Counted from the stretch's first letter, positions 43,434 to 52,478 are shown. The stretch is 64,000 nt of DNA from Rhodomicrobium sp. R_RK_3 (GCF_002198715.1 NZ_MWLK01000008.1:62001-126000), one strand, 5' to 3'. Numbers and translations: made by a program. The notes: generated by a model not told the origin, from the letters alone.

Positions 43434-43942
43434 GCGGGCGCGTCTACAATGTCCTGTTTCTGTGTACGCATAATTCGGCCCGGTCGGTGATCGCGGAGGC
43501 CGTCATCAATCGGCTCGGCGGCGGGCGGTTTCGCGGCTTCAGCGCCGGCAGCCAGCCGCGCGGCCAGATCCACCCCTATGCCTTGGACCTTCTCGCCCGG
43601 AACCAATATGACACCGCCGGATTGCGCTCCAAATCCTGGGAAGAGTTCGCCGCGCCCGGCGCACCGGCCATGGATTTCGTTTTCACGGTTTGCGACGACG
43701 CCGCGAACGAGGTCTGCCCGCTCTGGCCCGGCCAGCCGATGACGGCGCATTGGGGCCTGCCCGATCCGAGCCGCGCCGAAGGCACGGAGGCGGAGAAGCG
43801 TCTCGCCTTCGCCGACACGCACCGGATGCTCTATCAGCGCATCGGCATCCTCACGCAAGTGCCGCTCCAGTCCCTCGACAGGCTCGCTTTGCAGAAGCGG
43901 CTCGACGACATCGGGGAGCAGGCGAAAGGCGAGAGCGCCTGA
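43430..43942 (+). CDS. arsC: Arsenate reductase, low-molecular-weight phosphatase type
   Basis: A 170-residue enzyme of the LMW protein tyrosine phosphatase fold. The P-loop nucleophile motif is LCTHNSARS (about residues 11-19), followed by FSAGSQPRG and the DFVFTVCDDAANEVCP segment with the resolving cysteines; the acid Asp is in HWGLPDPS. It reduces arsenate to arsenite, probably with thioredoxin. The start overlaps the arsR stop codon and the acr3 start follows 2 bases after its own stop, so translation of the operon is tightly coupled. Confidence 0.9.
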   Translation: MSGRVYNVLFLCTHNSARSVIAEAVINRLGGGRFRGFSAGSQPRGQIHPYALDLLARNQYDTAGLRSKSWEEFAAPGAPAMDFVFTVCDDAANEVCPLWPGQPMTAHWGLPDPSRAEGTEAEKRLAFADTHRMLYQRIGILTQVPLQSLDRLALQKRLDDIGEQAKGESA

Positions 43943-43944
43943 CC

Positions 43945-44997
43945 ATGTCCAAATTCGAACGCTATCTGACGGTCTGGGTCGGGCTGTGCATCGTGCTCGG
44001 CATCGCCCTCGGCCATCTTTTCCCGTCCGTCTTCCATGCCATCGGCACGGCGGAGGTCGCCAAGGTCAACCTGCCGGTCGCCGTGCTGATCTGGCTGATG
44101 ATCGTGCCGATGCTGCTGAAGATCGATTTCGCCGCGCTGTCGCAGGTGAGGCGGCACTGGCGCGGCATCGGCGTGACGCTGTTCATCAACTGGGCGGTGA
44201 AGCCGTTTTCCATGGCGCTGCTCGGCTGGCTGTTCATCGGCTGGCTGTTCGCGCCTTACCTTCCCGCCGGCCAGATCGACAGCTACATCGCCGGTTTGAT
44301 CCTGCTCGCGGCCGCGCCCTGCACGGCGATGGTGTTCGTCTGGAGCAACCTCTCGGACGGCGAGCCGCATTTCACCCTGAGCCAGGTCGCGCTCAACGAC
44401 GTCATCATGGTCTTCGCCTTCGCTCCCGTCGTGGCGCTGCTGCTCGGATTGTCGGCGATCACGGTGCCGTGGGAGACGCTGGTGCTGTCGGTCGTGCTCT
44501 ATATCGTTGTGCCCGTCGTCATCGCCCAGATCGCCCGCCGCGCGCTTCTCGCCAAAGCCGGACCGGAGGCGCTCGCCGCGCTGCTGGCCCGCTTGCAGCC
44601 GGTCTCGCTGATCGCGCTGCTCGCCACGCTGGTGCTGCTGTTCGGCTTCCAGGGCGAGCAGATCCTGGCGCAGCCGCTCATCATCGCCATGCTGGCGGTG
44701 CCGATCCTGATCCAGGTCTATTTCACCTCGGGCCTTGCCTATCTGCTCAACCGGGCGGCGGGCGAAACCCACAGCGTGGCTGGGCCGTCGGCCCTGATCG
44801 GCGCCAGCAATTTCTTCGAACTGGCCGTCGCCGCCGCCATCAGCCTGTTCGGCTTCGATAGCGGAGCGGCGCTCGCGACGGTCGTCGGTGTGCTGATCGA
44901 GGTGCCGGTGATGCTGTCGGTGGTGAAGATCGTCAATGCCAGCCGCGGCTGGTACGAGGCGGGTGGCGCCGTGCGCGGCCGGGCGGCGGTTCGATGA
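43945..44997 (+). CDS. acr3: Arsenite efflux transporter ACR3
   Basis: A 350-residue ten-helix transporter of the ACR3/BASS family. Signatures: VAVLIWLMIVPMLLKIDFAAL, GVTLFINWAVKPFSMALLGW, LILLAAAPCTAMVFVWSNLSDGEP (with the conserved functional Cys) and the C-terminal SALIGASNFFELAVAAAISLFG. It exports arsenite across the inner membrane by proton exchange. It follows arsC and precedes a flavoprotein gene in the same operon. Confidence 0.94.
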   Translation: MSKFERYLTVWVGLCIVLGIALGHLFPSVFHAIGTAEVAKVNLPVAVLIWLMIVPMLLKIDFAALSQVRRHWRGIGVTLFINWAVKPFSMALLGWLFIGWLFAPYLPAGQIDSYIAGLILLAAAPCTAMVFVWSNLSDGEPHFTLSQVALNDVIMVFAFAPVVALLLGLSAITVPWETLVLSVVLYIVVPVVIAQIARRALLAKAGPEALAALLARLQPVSLIALLATLVLLFGFQGEQILAQPLIIAMLAVPILIQVYFTSGLAYLLNRAAGETHSVAGPSALIGASNFFELAVAAAISLFGFDSGAALATVVGVLIEVPVMLSVVKIVNASRGWYEAGGAVRGRAAVR

Positions 44998-45016
44998 TCC
45001 AGCTCAGGAGACAAAG

Positions 45017-46333
45017 ATGAACGAGGATTTGCCCGTCGCGGTGATCGGAGCGGGGCCGGTGGGCCTGGCGGCGGCCGCCCAGCTTGTCGCGCGCGGTTTG
45101 ACGCCGCTGGTCTTCGAGTGCGGCGGCCGGCCGGGCAGCGCGATACTGGACTGGTCGCATGTGCGGCTGTTCTCCCCCTGGCGCTATAATGTCGACGATG
45201 CGGCCCGCGCCCTGCTGGCGGAAACCGGCTGGAGCGCGCCCGATCCGGACCACCTGCCGAGCGGCGGCGAGCTGGTTCGCGGCTATCTCGAACCGCTGGC
45301 CGCGCATCCGGCGATCGCGCCGCATCTCCGCTTCGGCGCCCGGGTGACGGCGATCGGGCGCCTCGGCATGGACAAACTGTGCGACGCCGGCCGCGCCGAT
45401 GCGCCTTTCACCCTCCGCTGGCAGGACGCGGCGGGCGCGAGCCATCGCAGCCTAGCCCGCGCCGTGATCGATGCCTCCGGCACCTGGCATTCGCCGAACC
45501 CGATGGGTGTCGATGGCCTGCCGGTGTCCGGCGAGGACACGGGGACCGTTGCCTACGGCATCCCCGATGTGAGCGGGGCGGCGCGCGGGCGCTACGCGGG
45601 CAAGCGCATTCTGGTGGTCGGCGGCGGCCATTCGGCGATCAATGCCGTGCTCGACGTGTTGCGGCTTCAGCAGCAGGCCCCCGCCACCCGCCTGATCTGG
45701 GCGCTGCGGCGCGACCGGATCGACAGGCTGCTGGGCGGCGGCGCCGATGATGCGCTGCCCGAGCGCGGCGCGCTCGGGATCGCCGCCAAGCAGGCCATCG
45801 AAAGCGGCCGCCTTGAATGGCTCGCGCCTTTCGCCGCCGAGCGCCTTGAGCGGACGGAGGATGCCATCCGCGTCGGCGCGACCTTGCGCGGCGAGCCGAT
45901 AAGCCTCGAGGTCGACCGCATCATCGTCGCCACCGGCTTCCGGCCGGACACGCGGCTTTCCGGCGAGCTCCGGATCGCCCTCGATGCCGCCGTCGACGCC
46001 CCCGTCAGACTCGCGCCGCTCATCGATCCTAACCTGCATTCCTGCGGCACGGTGCCGCCGCACGGCGCCGCCGAACTCTCCCATCCCGAGCCCGGCTTCT
46101 TCATCGCCGGATCGAAATCCTATGGCCGCGCGCCGACTTTCCTGATGATGACCGGCTATGAGCAGGTCCGCTCCATCGCCGCCGAGATCGCGGGCGACCA
46201 CGAAGCCGCGCGCGAGGTCCGGCTGGTGCTGCCGGAAACCGGCATCTGCAATACCAGCGCAAAACCGCAAGCCTGTTGCGGCCCGCAACCTGATGCCGCC
46301 GATGCCAAACGCGGCGGATGCTGCGCCGCTTAA
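45017..46333 (+). CDS. FAD/NAD(P)-binding oxidoreductase of the ars operon, cysteine-rich tail
   Basis: A 438-residue flavoprotein with an FAD Rossmann motif at the N-terminus (VAVIGAGPVGLAAAAQL, about residues 7-23) and an NAD(P) motif in the middle (ILVVGGGHSAINAVLDVL), as in flavin-containing monooxygenases. Similar flavoproteins occur in other ars operons (sometimes called ArsO), where their reaction is not settled. The last 35 residues hold three cysteine groups (GICNTS, ACCG, GGCC), which could bind arsenite or a metal. A GGAG site lies about 8 bases before the ATG. It ends in a 4-base overlap with the convergent nucleosidase stop (shared TTAA). Confidence 0.83.
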   Translation: MNEDLPVAVIGAGPVGLAAAAQLVARGLTPLVFECGGRPGSAILDWSHVRLFSPWRYNVDDAARALLAETGWSAPDPDHLPSGGELVRGYLEPLAAHPAIAPHLRFGARVTAIGRLGMDKLCDAGRADAPFTLRWQDAAGASHRSLARAVIDASGTWHSPNPMGVDGLPVSGEDTGTVAYGIPDVSGAARGRYAGKRILVVGGGHSAINAVLDVLRLQQQAPATRLIWALRRDRIDRLLGGGADDALPERGALGIAAKQAIESGRLEWLAPFAAERLERTEDAIRVGATLRGEPISLEVDRIIVATGFRPDTRLSGELRIALDAAVDAPVRLAPLIDPNLHSCGTVPPHGAAELSHPEPGFFIAGSKSYGRAPTFLMMTGYEQVRSIAAEIAGDHEAAREVRLVLPETGICNTSAKPQACCGPQPDAADAKRGGCCAA

Positions 46334-47274
46334 GGCAGCGCCTTCAGGAACGCCCGCACGACGGTCGCGGAATTGTCCGAGGCCAGTTGGAAGAAGGTGC
46401 CCATCTCGTTCTCGCCCGCGCCGCCGCCGGCCAGATCGGCCAGCGAGCGGAAGGCGATGAACGGCACGCTGTTGGCGTAGGCGACATGGGCGACGGCGGC
46501 GCTCTCCATGTCGATCACCGACGCGCCGAACGTGTCATGCGCATATTCGCGGACGGCCTTGTTGTCGACGAAGGCTTGCCCCGAGACCCCCTTGCCGCCG
46601 ACGATCAGACGCGGCTGGTGATCGAGGCAGGCCTTGGCGGCGGTGCATTGCGCCAGACCCTGGCCCTCGATCTTTTGCGCGACGCGCAGGAGGGCGGGAT
46701 CGGCCTCGAACCACTTCACCTTTTCGATCTTGCCCGGTCCCCTGGCGATTCCGACCGGCTGCGGAAAGACCATGTTGAAATTCGGCGTCGTGCGCTCGGC
46801 ATAGGAGGGGAGCTTATAGTCGCCGCCGGTCTCGCGCGCGAACACCGACTCCAGATACTGGCTCCAAGCCTGCGGCACGACGACATCGCCGATCTTGAGG
46901 CTGGGGTCGGCGCCGCCGGCGATGCCGGAAAACACCAGCCGCCGGATGTTGAAATGGTCGAAAACGCTCTGGGTGGTCATGGCGGCATTGACCATGCTGA
47001 TGCCGCTCAGATAGAGCACCACCGGCTTGCCCGCGATCGTCCCGGTCAGGAATACGGTGCCGCCGATCAGATGCTCCTCGCGGCCTTCGAGGCTTTTCTG
47101 CAGCTCCAGCCATTCCGGCTCGAAGGCGGAAACCACAGCGGTGCGCGGCGCGGTGTCGAGAGGCTCGGCGCGGGCAAATGCGGGCGAAAGGAGCAGGGCG
47201 AGCAGCAGGCTCAGGAGCGCCAGCGCTCCGCGCGACTCATTCGATGGCTCGGTCTTCGATCTCGGCAGGGTCAT
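46330..47274 (-). CDS. Secreted nucleoside phosphorylase/MTAN-family nucleosidase
   Basis: A 314-residue protein with a signal peptide (about 1-34, hydrophobic LLSLLLALLLSPAFARA). The mature part has the phosphorylase/nucleosidase fold: TAVVSAFEPEWLELQK, FSGIAGGADPSLKIGDVVVPQ, IDMESAAVAHVAY and FRSLADLAGG, which hold the ribose-binding Met-Glu and catalytic Asp of 5'-methylthioadenosine/S-adenosylhomocysteine nucleosidase. The signal peptide and an extra loop (residues about 145-230) set it apart from cytosolic MTAN; periplasmic purine nucleosidases of this type are known. The ATG at 47274 starts the signal peptide cleanly. Confidence 0.8.
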   Translation of the reverse strand: MTLPRSKTEPSNESRGALALLSLLLALLLSPAFARAEPLDTAPRTAVVSAFEPEWLELQKSLEGREEHLIGGTVFLTGTIAGKPVVLYLSGISMVNAAMTTQSVFDHFNIRRLVFSGIAGGADPSLKIGDVVVPQAWSQYLESVFARETGGDYKLPSYAERTTPNFNMVFPQPVGIARGPGKIEKVKWFEADPALLRVAQKIEGQGLAQCTAAKACLDHQPRLIVGGKGVSGQAFVDNKAVREYAHDTFGASVIDMESAAVAHVAYANSVPFIAFRSLADLAGGGAGENEMGTFFQLASDNSATVVRAFLKALP

Positions 47275-47541
47275 GCATGGCTCATGGTTCGTCGCGGATC
47301 CGGGCGCCCGGGCGCTGAGTGCGAGCGGTATCCGCTTGCGCGGCATTGCGGCTGATGGCGAGGTGGTCGGATTGGGGGCGCTCAGAGGTAAAGTGCGCGC
47401 TCGCCAATCGGCTACGGCATCCATCTTGAACCTGGGCGTTACACTTCGATTGCGATCCCTTTCTATCGCGCTACGGACGTAACCGCGCGCCGTGGTCCGC
47501 TGAGCCATTGAGACGGACAAAGGCGCGGAGCATCGCCGGCA

Positions 47542-48375
47542 TCACGGTGCCGGAAAGTCGGTCGACAGGGCCACCGAGCGCCACTCCGCCAAAATCGCGC
47601 GGTCGGTTTCGAGTTTTGCCTCGATTTTGGCGACGGTGTCGCTGCCGAGCGGCAATCGCATCGGCGGGATGGGCGCGTCCACGAAGGCGACCAGCACCTC
47701 CGCCAGCTTGATCGGATCGCCCGGCTGGTTGCGGCTGAGGCCGGCCGCGATGGCGCGCACCTTGCCGGCGGTGGCATCGTAATCGGCGATGCGGGCCGGG
47801 CTGACCGACAGCGACGACGCCTCGAGGAAGTCCGTGCGGAAATAGCCGGGCTCGACCACCGTGACATGGATGCCGAGCGGCGCGAGTTCGTCATGCAGCG
47901 CCTCGGACAATCCCTCGACGGCGAATTTGGCGGAACTGTAGACGCCGAAGCCCGCCGCCGCGCGATATCCCCCAATCGAGGAAAGGTTGAGCACGCGGCC
48001 CGAGCGCGCCTTTCGCATATGGGGCAGAAGGGCGCGGGTCACGGTCAGCAGCCCGAACACATTGGTCCTAAAGATCGCCTCGACCTCGGCGGCGGACGCC
48101 TCCTCCACCGCGCCGAGCAGGCCGAAGCCTGCATTGTTGAGCAGGACGTCGATGCGCCCGAACCGGTCGATCGCGGCCTTGGCGGCCGCCGCCGCCTGCT
48201 CCTCGTCCGTTACATCGAGCGCGACGGGGAGCAGGTTGGGATGATCGCCGAAACGGTCACGGATCGCTTTCGGGTTGCGCGCGGTCGCGGCGACGGCGTG
48301 GCCTTTGGCAAGCGCCTTCTCCGTGACGAGGGCGCCGATGCCGCGCGAGGCGCCGGTGATGAACCAGGTCTTCAT
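47542..48375 (-). CDS. Short-chain dehydrogenase/reductase
   Basis: A 277-residue classical SDR. Cofactor motif FITGASRGIGALV (residues 5-17), LLNNAGFG (about 80-87), catalytic Ser in LNLSSIGGY and YxxxK in VYSSAKFAVEG. An aromatic or alcohol substrate is likely but not identifiable. It is the last of a minus-strand group (VOC, SDR, SDR, ABM, SDR) that faces a LysR gene and may form its regulon. It lies 43 bases after the ABM-domain gene. Confidence 0.87.
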   Translation of the reverse strand: MKTWFITGASRGIGALVTEKALAKGHAVAATARNPKAIRDRFGDHPNLLPVALDVTDEEQAAAAAKAAIDRFGRIDVLLNNAGFGLLGAVEEASAAEVEAIFRTNVFGLLTVTRALLPHMRKARSGRVLNLSSIGGYRAAAGFGVYSSAKFAVEGLSEALHDELAPLGIHVTVVEPGYFRTDFLEASSLSVSPARIADYDATAGKVRAIAAGLSRNQPGDPIKLAEVLVAFVDAPIPPMRLPLGSDTVAKIEAKLETDRAILAEWRSVALSTDFPAP

Positions 48376-48418
48376 GGTCGGTGAGTCCTTGGGTGAGGTT
48401 GTCGAACGTCAGCCGCGC

Positions 48419-48724
48419 TCACGGGCGCGATGAGACCATCGTGCAGAAGCTCAGCTCCATGTCCTTGGCGAGGAGCTCCGGGAACCGTCCCATGAGCGCC
48501 TTCGTGTAAGGCTGCTCGAAATGCGCATCGAGATCGGCTCGCGAGCGCCAGTTCTCGTAGAGGATCCACACGCGGCGGTCGTCATTGTCCCGGTGGATCA
48601 GGTAGTCGACCGATCCCGCCTCGGCCCGCGTGGGTGCGACCATCGCCTGCAGGGCTTCGCCCAGCGTGTCGGCATGTTCGGGTTTCGCCGTCAGGCGGGC
48701 GATCAAAGTCAATTGCTCGGACAT
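48419..48724 (-). CDS. Antibiotic biosynthesis monooxygenase (ABM) domain protein
   Basis: A 101-residue ferredoxin-like ABM-fold protein: LTLIARLTAKPEHADTLGEALQAMV, YLIHRDNDDRRVWILYENW and LDAHFEQPYTKALM are the family blocks. Such small proteins act as quinol monooxygenases (YgiN type) or stress proteins without a cofactor. It sits within a group of three SDRs and a VOC protein, 24 bases after the stop of the SDR gene upstream, so a role in quinone or aromatic detoxification is plausible but inferred. Confidence 0.85.
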   Translation of the reverse strand: MSEQLTLIARLTAKPEHADTLGEALQAMVAPTRAEAGSVDYLIHRDNDDRRVWILYENWRSRADLDAHFEQPYTKALMGRFPELLAKDMELSFCTMVSSRP

Positions 48725-48748
48725 CGTTTGGTCTCCTTGGAATGCGGC

Positions 48749-49510
48749 TCAGAAACCGGCCACGGACATCTTGATGTTCTGGCCGCCATCGACGGTGATG
48801 GTTTGGCCGGTGACGTAGGCGGAATGTTCGGATGCAAGCCAAACCATGGCGTCGGCGACATCCTCGGGCTGACCGATGCGCCGCAGCGGCACGTTCGCGT
48901 CCCAATAGGGCTGCATGTCGCGCCCCGTCGTGAAGCGGTCCGACATCTCGGTCTTGATGAAGCCCGGAGCGACGCAGTTGACGCGAATGCCTTCGTCGCC
49001 AAGTTCGACGGCGAGGGCGCGCGCCAGCGATTCCGAGGCGCCCTTGGTTGCCGAATAGACCGGCAGCAGCGCCCCGCCCTGGCGACCCCACAGCGACGAC
49101 ACCGTGATGATCGACCCGCCCGGACGGCGCAGATGCGGGATCGCATATCTGGCGGTCAGCAGCGTGCCGCGCAGATTGGTGCCGAGCACCGCGTCGATGT
49201 CTTCGACGCTGAGTTCGGCGAGCGGCAGGACGTGCGGCGGTTCGATCCCGGCATTGGTGATCACCGTATCGATCGGACCGAACTTATCGGCCGCGCCTTC
49301 GACGAAGGCCCGGACTTGTCCGGCATCCTGGACATCGGTCGTCTTGAACCAGGCCTTGCCGCCCAGCCGCTCGATTTCGGCCGCGGCCTCCGCGCCGCGC
49401 TGGGCGCGCCGGCCGGAGATCGCGACATTGGACCCGAGCTTCGCGAAGGCGAGCGCGGCGGCATAACCGATGCCGGAGGTCGCGCCGGTGATGACGATGG
49501 TCTTCGCCAT
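48749..49510 (-). CDS. Short-chain dehydrogenase/reductase (FabG-like)
   Basis: A 253-residue classical SDR: VITGATSGIGYAAALAF at the N-terminus, ITNAGIEPP, Ser in TVSSLWGRQG, catalytic pair in YSATKGASESLA, and the C-terminal VTGQTITVDGGQNIK typical of FabG-like reductases. The substrate is unknown. The frame is open far upstream, but the ATG at 49510 starts exactly at the Rossmann strand. It is part of the LysR-facing minus-strand group. Confidence 0.88.
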   Translation of the reverse strand: MAKTIVITGATSGIGYAAALAFAKLGSNVAISGRRAQRGAEAAAEIERLGGKAWFKTTDVQDAGQVRAFVEGAADKFGPIDTVITNAGIEPPHVLPLAELSVEDIDAVLGTNLRGTLLTARYAIPHLRRPGGSIITVSSLWGRQGGALLPVYSATKGASESLARALAVELGDEGIRVNCVAPGFIKTEMSDRFTTGRDMQPYWDANVPLRRIGQPEDVADAMVWLASEHSAYVTGQTITVDGGQNIKMSVAGF

Positions 49511-49544
49511 GTTGGTTACTCCTCTGGATGTTGTCCCGGCCACG

Positions 49545-50198
49545 TCAGGCCGCTGCGGGGTAGACGGCCTCCCACGAGGCGGCGGGGGTGGTGGCGAGCG
49601 TCCAAAAACTCTCGGCAACAGCCCTGGCCTCGGGCGATCCCGGGCTGACCGAGGTTGCGACGGTCGCGATTGCGATGCGGGTGCCTTGCCGGCGCAGCGG
49701 CTCGGCGAGCGCCTGAACGATGTTGCGCAGCGCCGCCTTGCCGGCGCCGAGGCTGGCATAGCCGGCGTCGGGCGTGAGTGCGAGGCCGCCGCCGGTGACC
49801 AGGATCGTGCCGCCGCGCGCGCCGAACTGCGCGACCGCCGCCCGGATGGTGTGCAGGCCGCCCGCGACATTGATCGCGAGATCGATCTCGACCTCGCTGT
49901 CGGTCATGCTGAACAGGTCCTGCTGGCGCACCACGGCGGCGTTGTAATGCACCGCGGCGAGGCCGCCGGTGAGGCGATCCGCCTCGGCCATTGCGGCGCG
50001 GAGGGCGGCCGGGTCCGTCGCGTCGACCCGCAGCGCGTGGGCCGTGATGCCGAGCGCCGAGAGTTCGGCGGTCAACAGGGCGAGGCGGTCCGTATTGCGG
50101 CCGGCGAGGACAACCGACCAGCCTTCCCGGCCGAATTTCTCGGCGACCGCCTGGCCGATGCCCGGACCGGCGCCGATGATCATGATGGAATTGGACAT
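49545..50198 (-). CDS. Divergent short-chain dehydrogenase
   Basis: A 217-residue SDR-like protein. The cofactor motif is IIGAGPGIGQAVAEKF; the NAG motif is altered to YNAAVV. The usual YxxxK catalytic pair is not present with normal spacing; the corresponding region reads YASLGAGKAALR. It could therefore use a different catalytic arrangement or be a structural relative. It lies 34 bases upstream of the SDR at 48749 and 69 bases downstream of the VOC gene. Confidence 0.8.
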   Translation of the reverse strand: MSNSIMIIGAGPGIGQAVAEKFGREGWSVVLAGRNTDRLALLTAELSALGITAHALRVDATDPAALRAAMAEADRLTGGLAAVHYNAAVVRQQDLFSMTDSEVEIDLAINVAGGLHTIRAAVAQFGARGGTILVTGGGLALTPDAGYASLGAGKAALRNIVQALAEPLRRQGTRIAIATVATSVSPGSPEARAVAESFWTLATTPAASWEAVYPAAA

Positions 50199-50267
50199 GG
50201 TGTTTCCTTTGCGAAAGGGACGGCCGCGTCCCGAGGGGAACGGCGGCCGTTCAGTGTGCGGGACGGC

Positions 50268-50729
50268 TCAGGGGAGCACCTCGGCCAGCTCGATCAGATT
50301 GCCGAACGGGTCGCAGAAGAAGGCGAGGCGGCGGCTGATCGCGGGAAGCTCGAAGGGCTCGGTCACGATGGTGACGCCGCGCGACCGCAGGGTCTCGACT
50401 GTGATGTCGACGTTTTGCACATTCAGACAGAAATGATGGTAGCCGGCGTATTTCAGGCTATCGCCGAGGTCGGTATAGGGGCGGACGTCACGCGGGGAGG
50501 GCTCGCCGCCGCCAAGGATCTCGACATAGAAATGGTCGTCGGTCGCGGGGGCGAGATAGGCGAGCTTTTCATCGGCATAATCCCACTCGGCGACGACGCG
50601 GAAATCGAGCTTTTCGACATACCAGCGCTTGGCGGTCTCCAGGTCGGGGGTGCGCACCGCGACGTGGTGGCCGCGCATGTCGGCGAAAGGCGACGCGGCA
50701 TTGTGGGCGGGGGGAATGAAGTCGGCCAT
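50268..50729 (-). CDS. VOC (glyoxalase/dioxygenase superfamily) protein
   Basis: A 153-residue vicinal-oxygen-chelate protein with two beta-alpha-beta-beta-beta modules: HHVAVRTPDLETAKRWYVEKLDFRV at the start of one and YHHFCLNVQNVDITVETL at the start of the other, ending FFCDPFGNLIELAEV. The metal ligands would be the His in GHHVAV and in YHHFCL and the Glu in NLIELAE. It could be a lyase, dioxygenase or resistance protein. As the first gene opposite lysR (118-bp spacer with a palindrome) it probably leads the regulated unit. Confidence 0.85.
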   Translation of the reverse strand: MADFIPPAHNAASPFADMRGHHVAVRTPDLETAKRWYVEKLDFRVVAEWDYADEKLAYLAPATDDHFYVEILGGGEPSPRDVRPYTDLGDSLKYAGYHHFCLNVQNVDITVETLRSRGVTIVTEPFELPAISRRLAFFCDPFGNLIELAEVLP

Positions 50730-50794
50730 GGTCTTTCTCCTGGTTCCCGGCCGGCGTCAGTACCGGCCTCGTGAGGAGAATTTGGCGCTTTTCA

Positions 50795-50814
50795 ATTGCT
50801 CTGATTAGAGCGAT
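50795..50814. promoter_or_regulatory. LysR-type operator between VOC and lysR genes
   Basis: Arms ATTGCTCT (50795-50802) and AGAGCGAT (50807-50814) around GATT, one mismatch. It contains a T-N11-A arrangement typical of LysR regulators and lies in the 118-bp divergent spacer, 34 bases before the lysR start codon. Confidence 0.7.
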
Positions 50815-50847
50815 AAAGCATCGGATAGTCCTGAGTGAAATTCAGCA

Positions 50848-51732
50848 ATGCGGGCGACAGACCTATCCGAACTCGCGGCCTTCGACGCGGTGGCGCGGCA
50901 TCGCAGCTTCCGGCGGGCGAGCGAGGAGCGCGGTGTCACCGCCTCCGCGATCAGCCATGCGGTCAGCAATCTGGAGGCGAGGCTGGGCATCCGGCTGGTA
51001 AACCGGACGACGCGCAGCGTGTCGCTCACCGATGCCGGCGCCAAGCTGTTCGCGCAATTGTCGCCGGCCTTCGGCGACATCGGCTCGGCGCTCGATGCGC
51101 TCAACCGGTTTCGCGAAACGCCTTTCGGCAAAGTGCGCATCAACGCGCCCAATTCGATCGCGCCCTTCGTCTTCGGCCCGGTGATGGGCACGCTGATCGC
51201 CCAGAACCCCGATCTGGAGCTGGAGATTGTCGCGACCGACCGGCTGGTCGATATCGTCGAGGAGGGCTTCGATGCCGGCGTGAGGCTCGGCGAGAGCCTG
51301 CGCGAGGGCATGACGGCGGTGAAGATCAAGCCGCGACTGCGTCTGGCCGTCGTCGGGTCGCCGGCCTATTTCGAGCGGCATCCGCTTCCCAGAACGCCGG
51401 CCGACCTCAAGACCCATGTCTGCATCCGCAACATCTATCCGAGCGGGGCGGCCTATGCGTGGGAGTTCAGCCGCGCCGGCAAGATCATCGCGTTCGAGCC
51501 GACCGGGCCGCTGTCGCTGGACGACCACGAGTTGATGGTCGAGGCGGCGAGATCCGGCATCGCCCTCGCCTATGTCTGGGAGAGCCGGGCGCGGCCCTAT
51601 CTGGACAGCGGGCACCTCGTCGAGTGCCTCGCCTCATGGAGCGCTCCGGGAGACTGGCTCTATCTCTATTACCCGACGCGCAAATACCTTTCCGCCGGAT
51701 TGCGAGCCGTGGTGGACGCCTTGCGCGTCTAG
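50848..51732 (+). CDS. LysR-family transcriptional regulator
   Basis: A 294-residue regulator. The N-terminal winged helix (about residues 5-65) reads LAAFDAVARHRSFRRASEER, SAISHAVSNLEARLGIRLVN and TRSVSLTDAG. The effector domain has FVFGPVMGTLIAQNPDLELEI and PTGPLSLDDHELMVEAARSGIALAYV. It is divergent from the VOC/SDR/ABM group and a palindrome with T-N11-A lies between them, so it most likely controls that group. The inducer is unknown. Confidence 0.9.
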   Translation: MRATDLSELAAFDAVARHRSFRRASEERGVTASAISHAVSNLEARLGIRLVNRTTRSVSLTDAGAKLFAQLSPAFGDIGSALDALNRFRETPFGKVRINAPNSIAPFVFGPVMGTLIAQNPDLELEIVATDRLVDIVEEGFDAGVRLGESLREGMTAVKIKPRLRLAVVGSPAYFERHPLPRTPADLKTHVCIRNIYPSGAAYAWEFSRAGKIIAFEPTGPLSLDDHELMVEAARSGIALAYVWESRARPYLDSGHLVECLASWSAPGDWLYLYYPTRKYLSAGLRAVVDALRV

Positions 51733-51751
51733 ACACTACATGGAGAGCGGG

Positions 51752-52381
51752 ATGACGCGCGACGAAAGGCAGGCGGTGGCGCACGGCGATTTGAGACGCA
51801 TAGGGCGGGCGGAGCTTCCGGCGGACACGCCGGCGCTCGCGCGGTTTCTGCTGGGCAAGCTCGTCATCCGGGAACGGCCCGAAGGCGACGTCATCGGCCG
51901 CATCGTCGAGACCGAGGCCTATGTCGTGGGCGATGCCGCCAGCCACGCTTACCGCGGCGTCACCTCCCGCAACCGCTCGCTGTTTCTGCAGCCAGGGCAC
52001 GCCTATGTCTATCTGGCCTATGGAGTGTCATTCATGCTGAACGTGTCGAGCGGCGCGGCCGGCATCGGCGAGGGCGTGCTGATCCGCGCGCTCGAACCGG
52101 TTGCAGGCGTCGGGTTCATGGAGAGCCGTCGTGGCACGTCCAGGCTCCGCGATCTGGCGCGCGGTCCGGGCCGGCTGACGCAGGCGCTGGCCATCGACCG
52201 CAGGCTGGACGGCGCCGATCTCTGCGCTCCGGGCGAGATCTGGCTCGGCGCGGACGGGTTCGCGGCGGGCGCGGTCGGCACCAGCGTCAGGATCGGCATT
52301 ACCCGCGACGCCGACCGGCCGCTTCGGTTTTTCCTGCGCGGCAATGTCTTCGTCAGCGGGCCGGGCGCGCTGAACCTGTGA
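51752..52381 (+). CDS. mpg: 3-methyladenine DNA glycosylase (AAG/MPG family)
   Basis: A 209-residue base-excision repair enzyme. Family motifs: GRIVETEAYVVGDAASHAYRG (catalytic Glu), RNRSLFLQPGHAYVYLAYGV and RIGITRDADRPLRFFLRGN. It flips out and removes alkylated purines such as 3-methyladenine. GGAGAG lies just before the ATG at 51752; an ATG at 51740 adds four residues. The frame is open further upstream within lysR without family features. It starts 19 bases after the lysR stop codon. Confidence 0.93.
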   Translation: MTRDERQAVAHGDLRRIGRAELPADTPALARFLLGKLVIRERPEGDVIGRIVETEAYVVGDAASHAYRGVTSRNRSLFLQPGHAYVYLAYGVSFMLNVSSGAAGIGEGVLIRALEPVAGVGFMESRRGTSRLRDLARGPGRLTQALAIDRRLDGADLCAPGEIWLGADGFAAGAVGTSVRIGITRDADRPLRFFLRGNVFVSGPGALNL

Positions 52382-52478
52382 GACTGATTCGGCCCAGCCC
52401 GCCTCGCCGGCGGGATCGGCTGGACATCGCCATCCTTCATCCTCTAGTCAGAGGCCAGGAACGACGCGTCGGCGAAGC

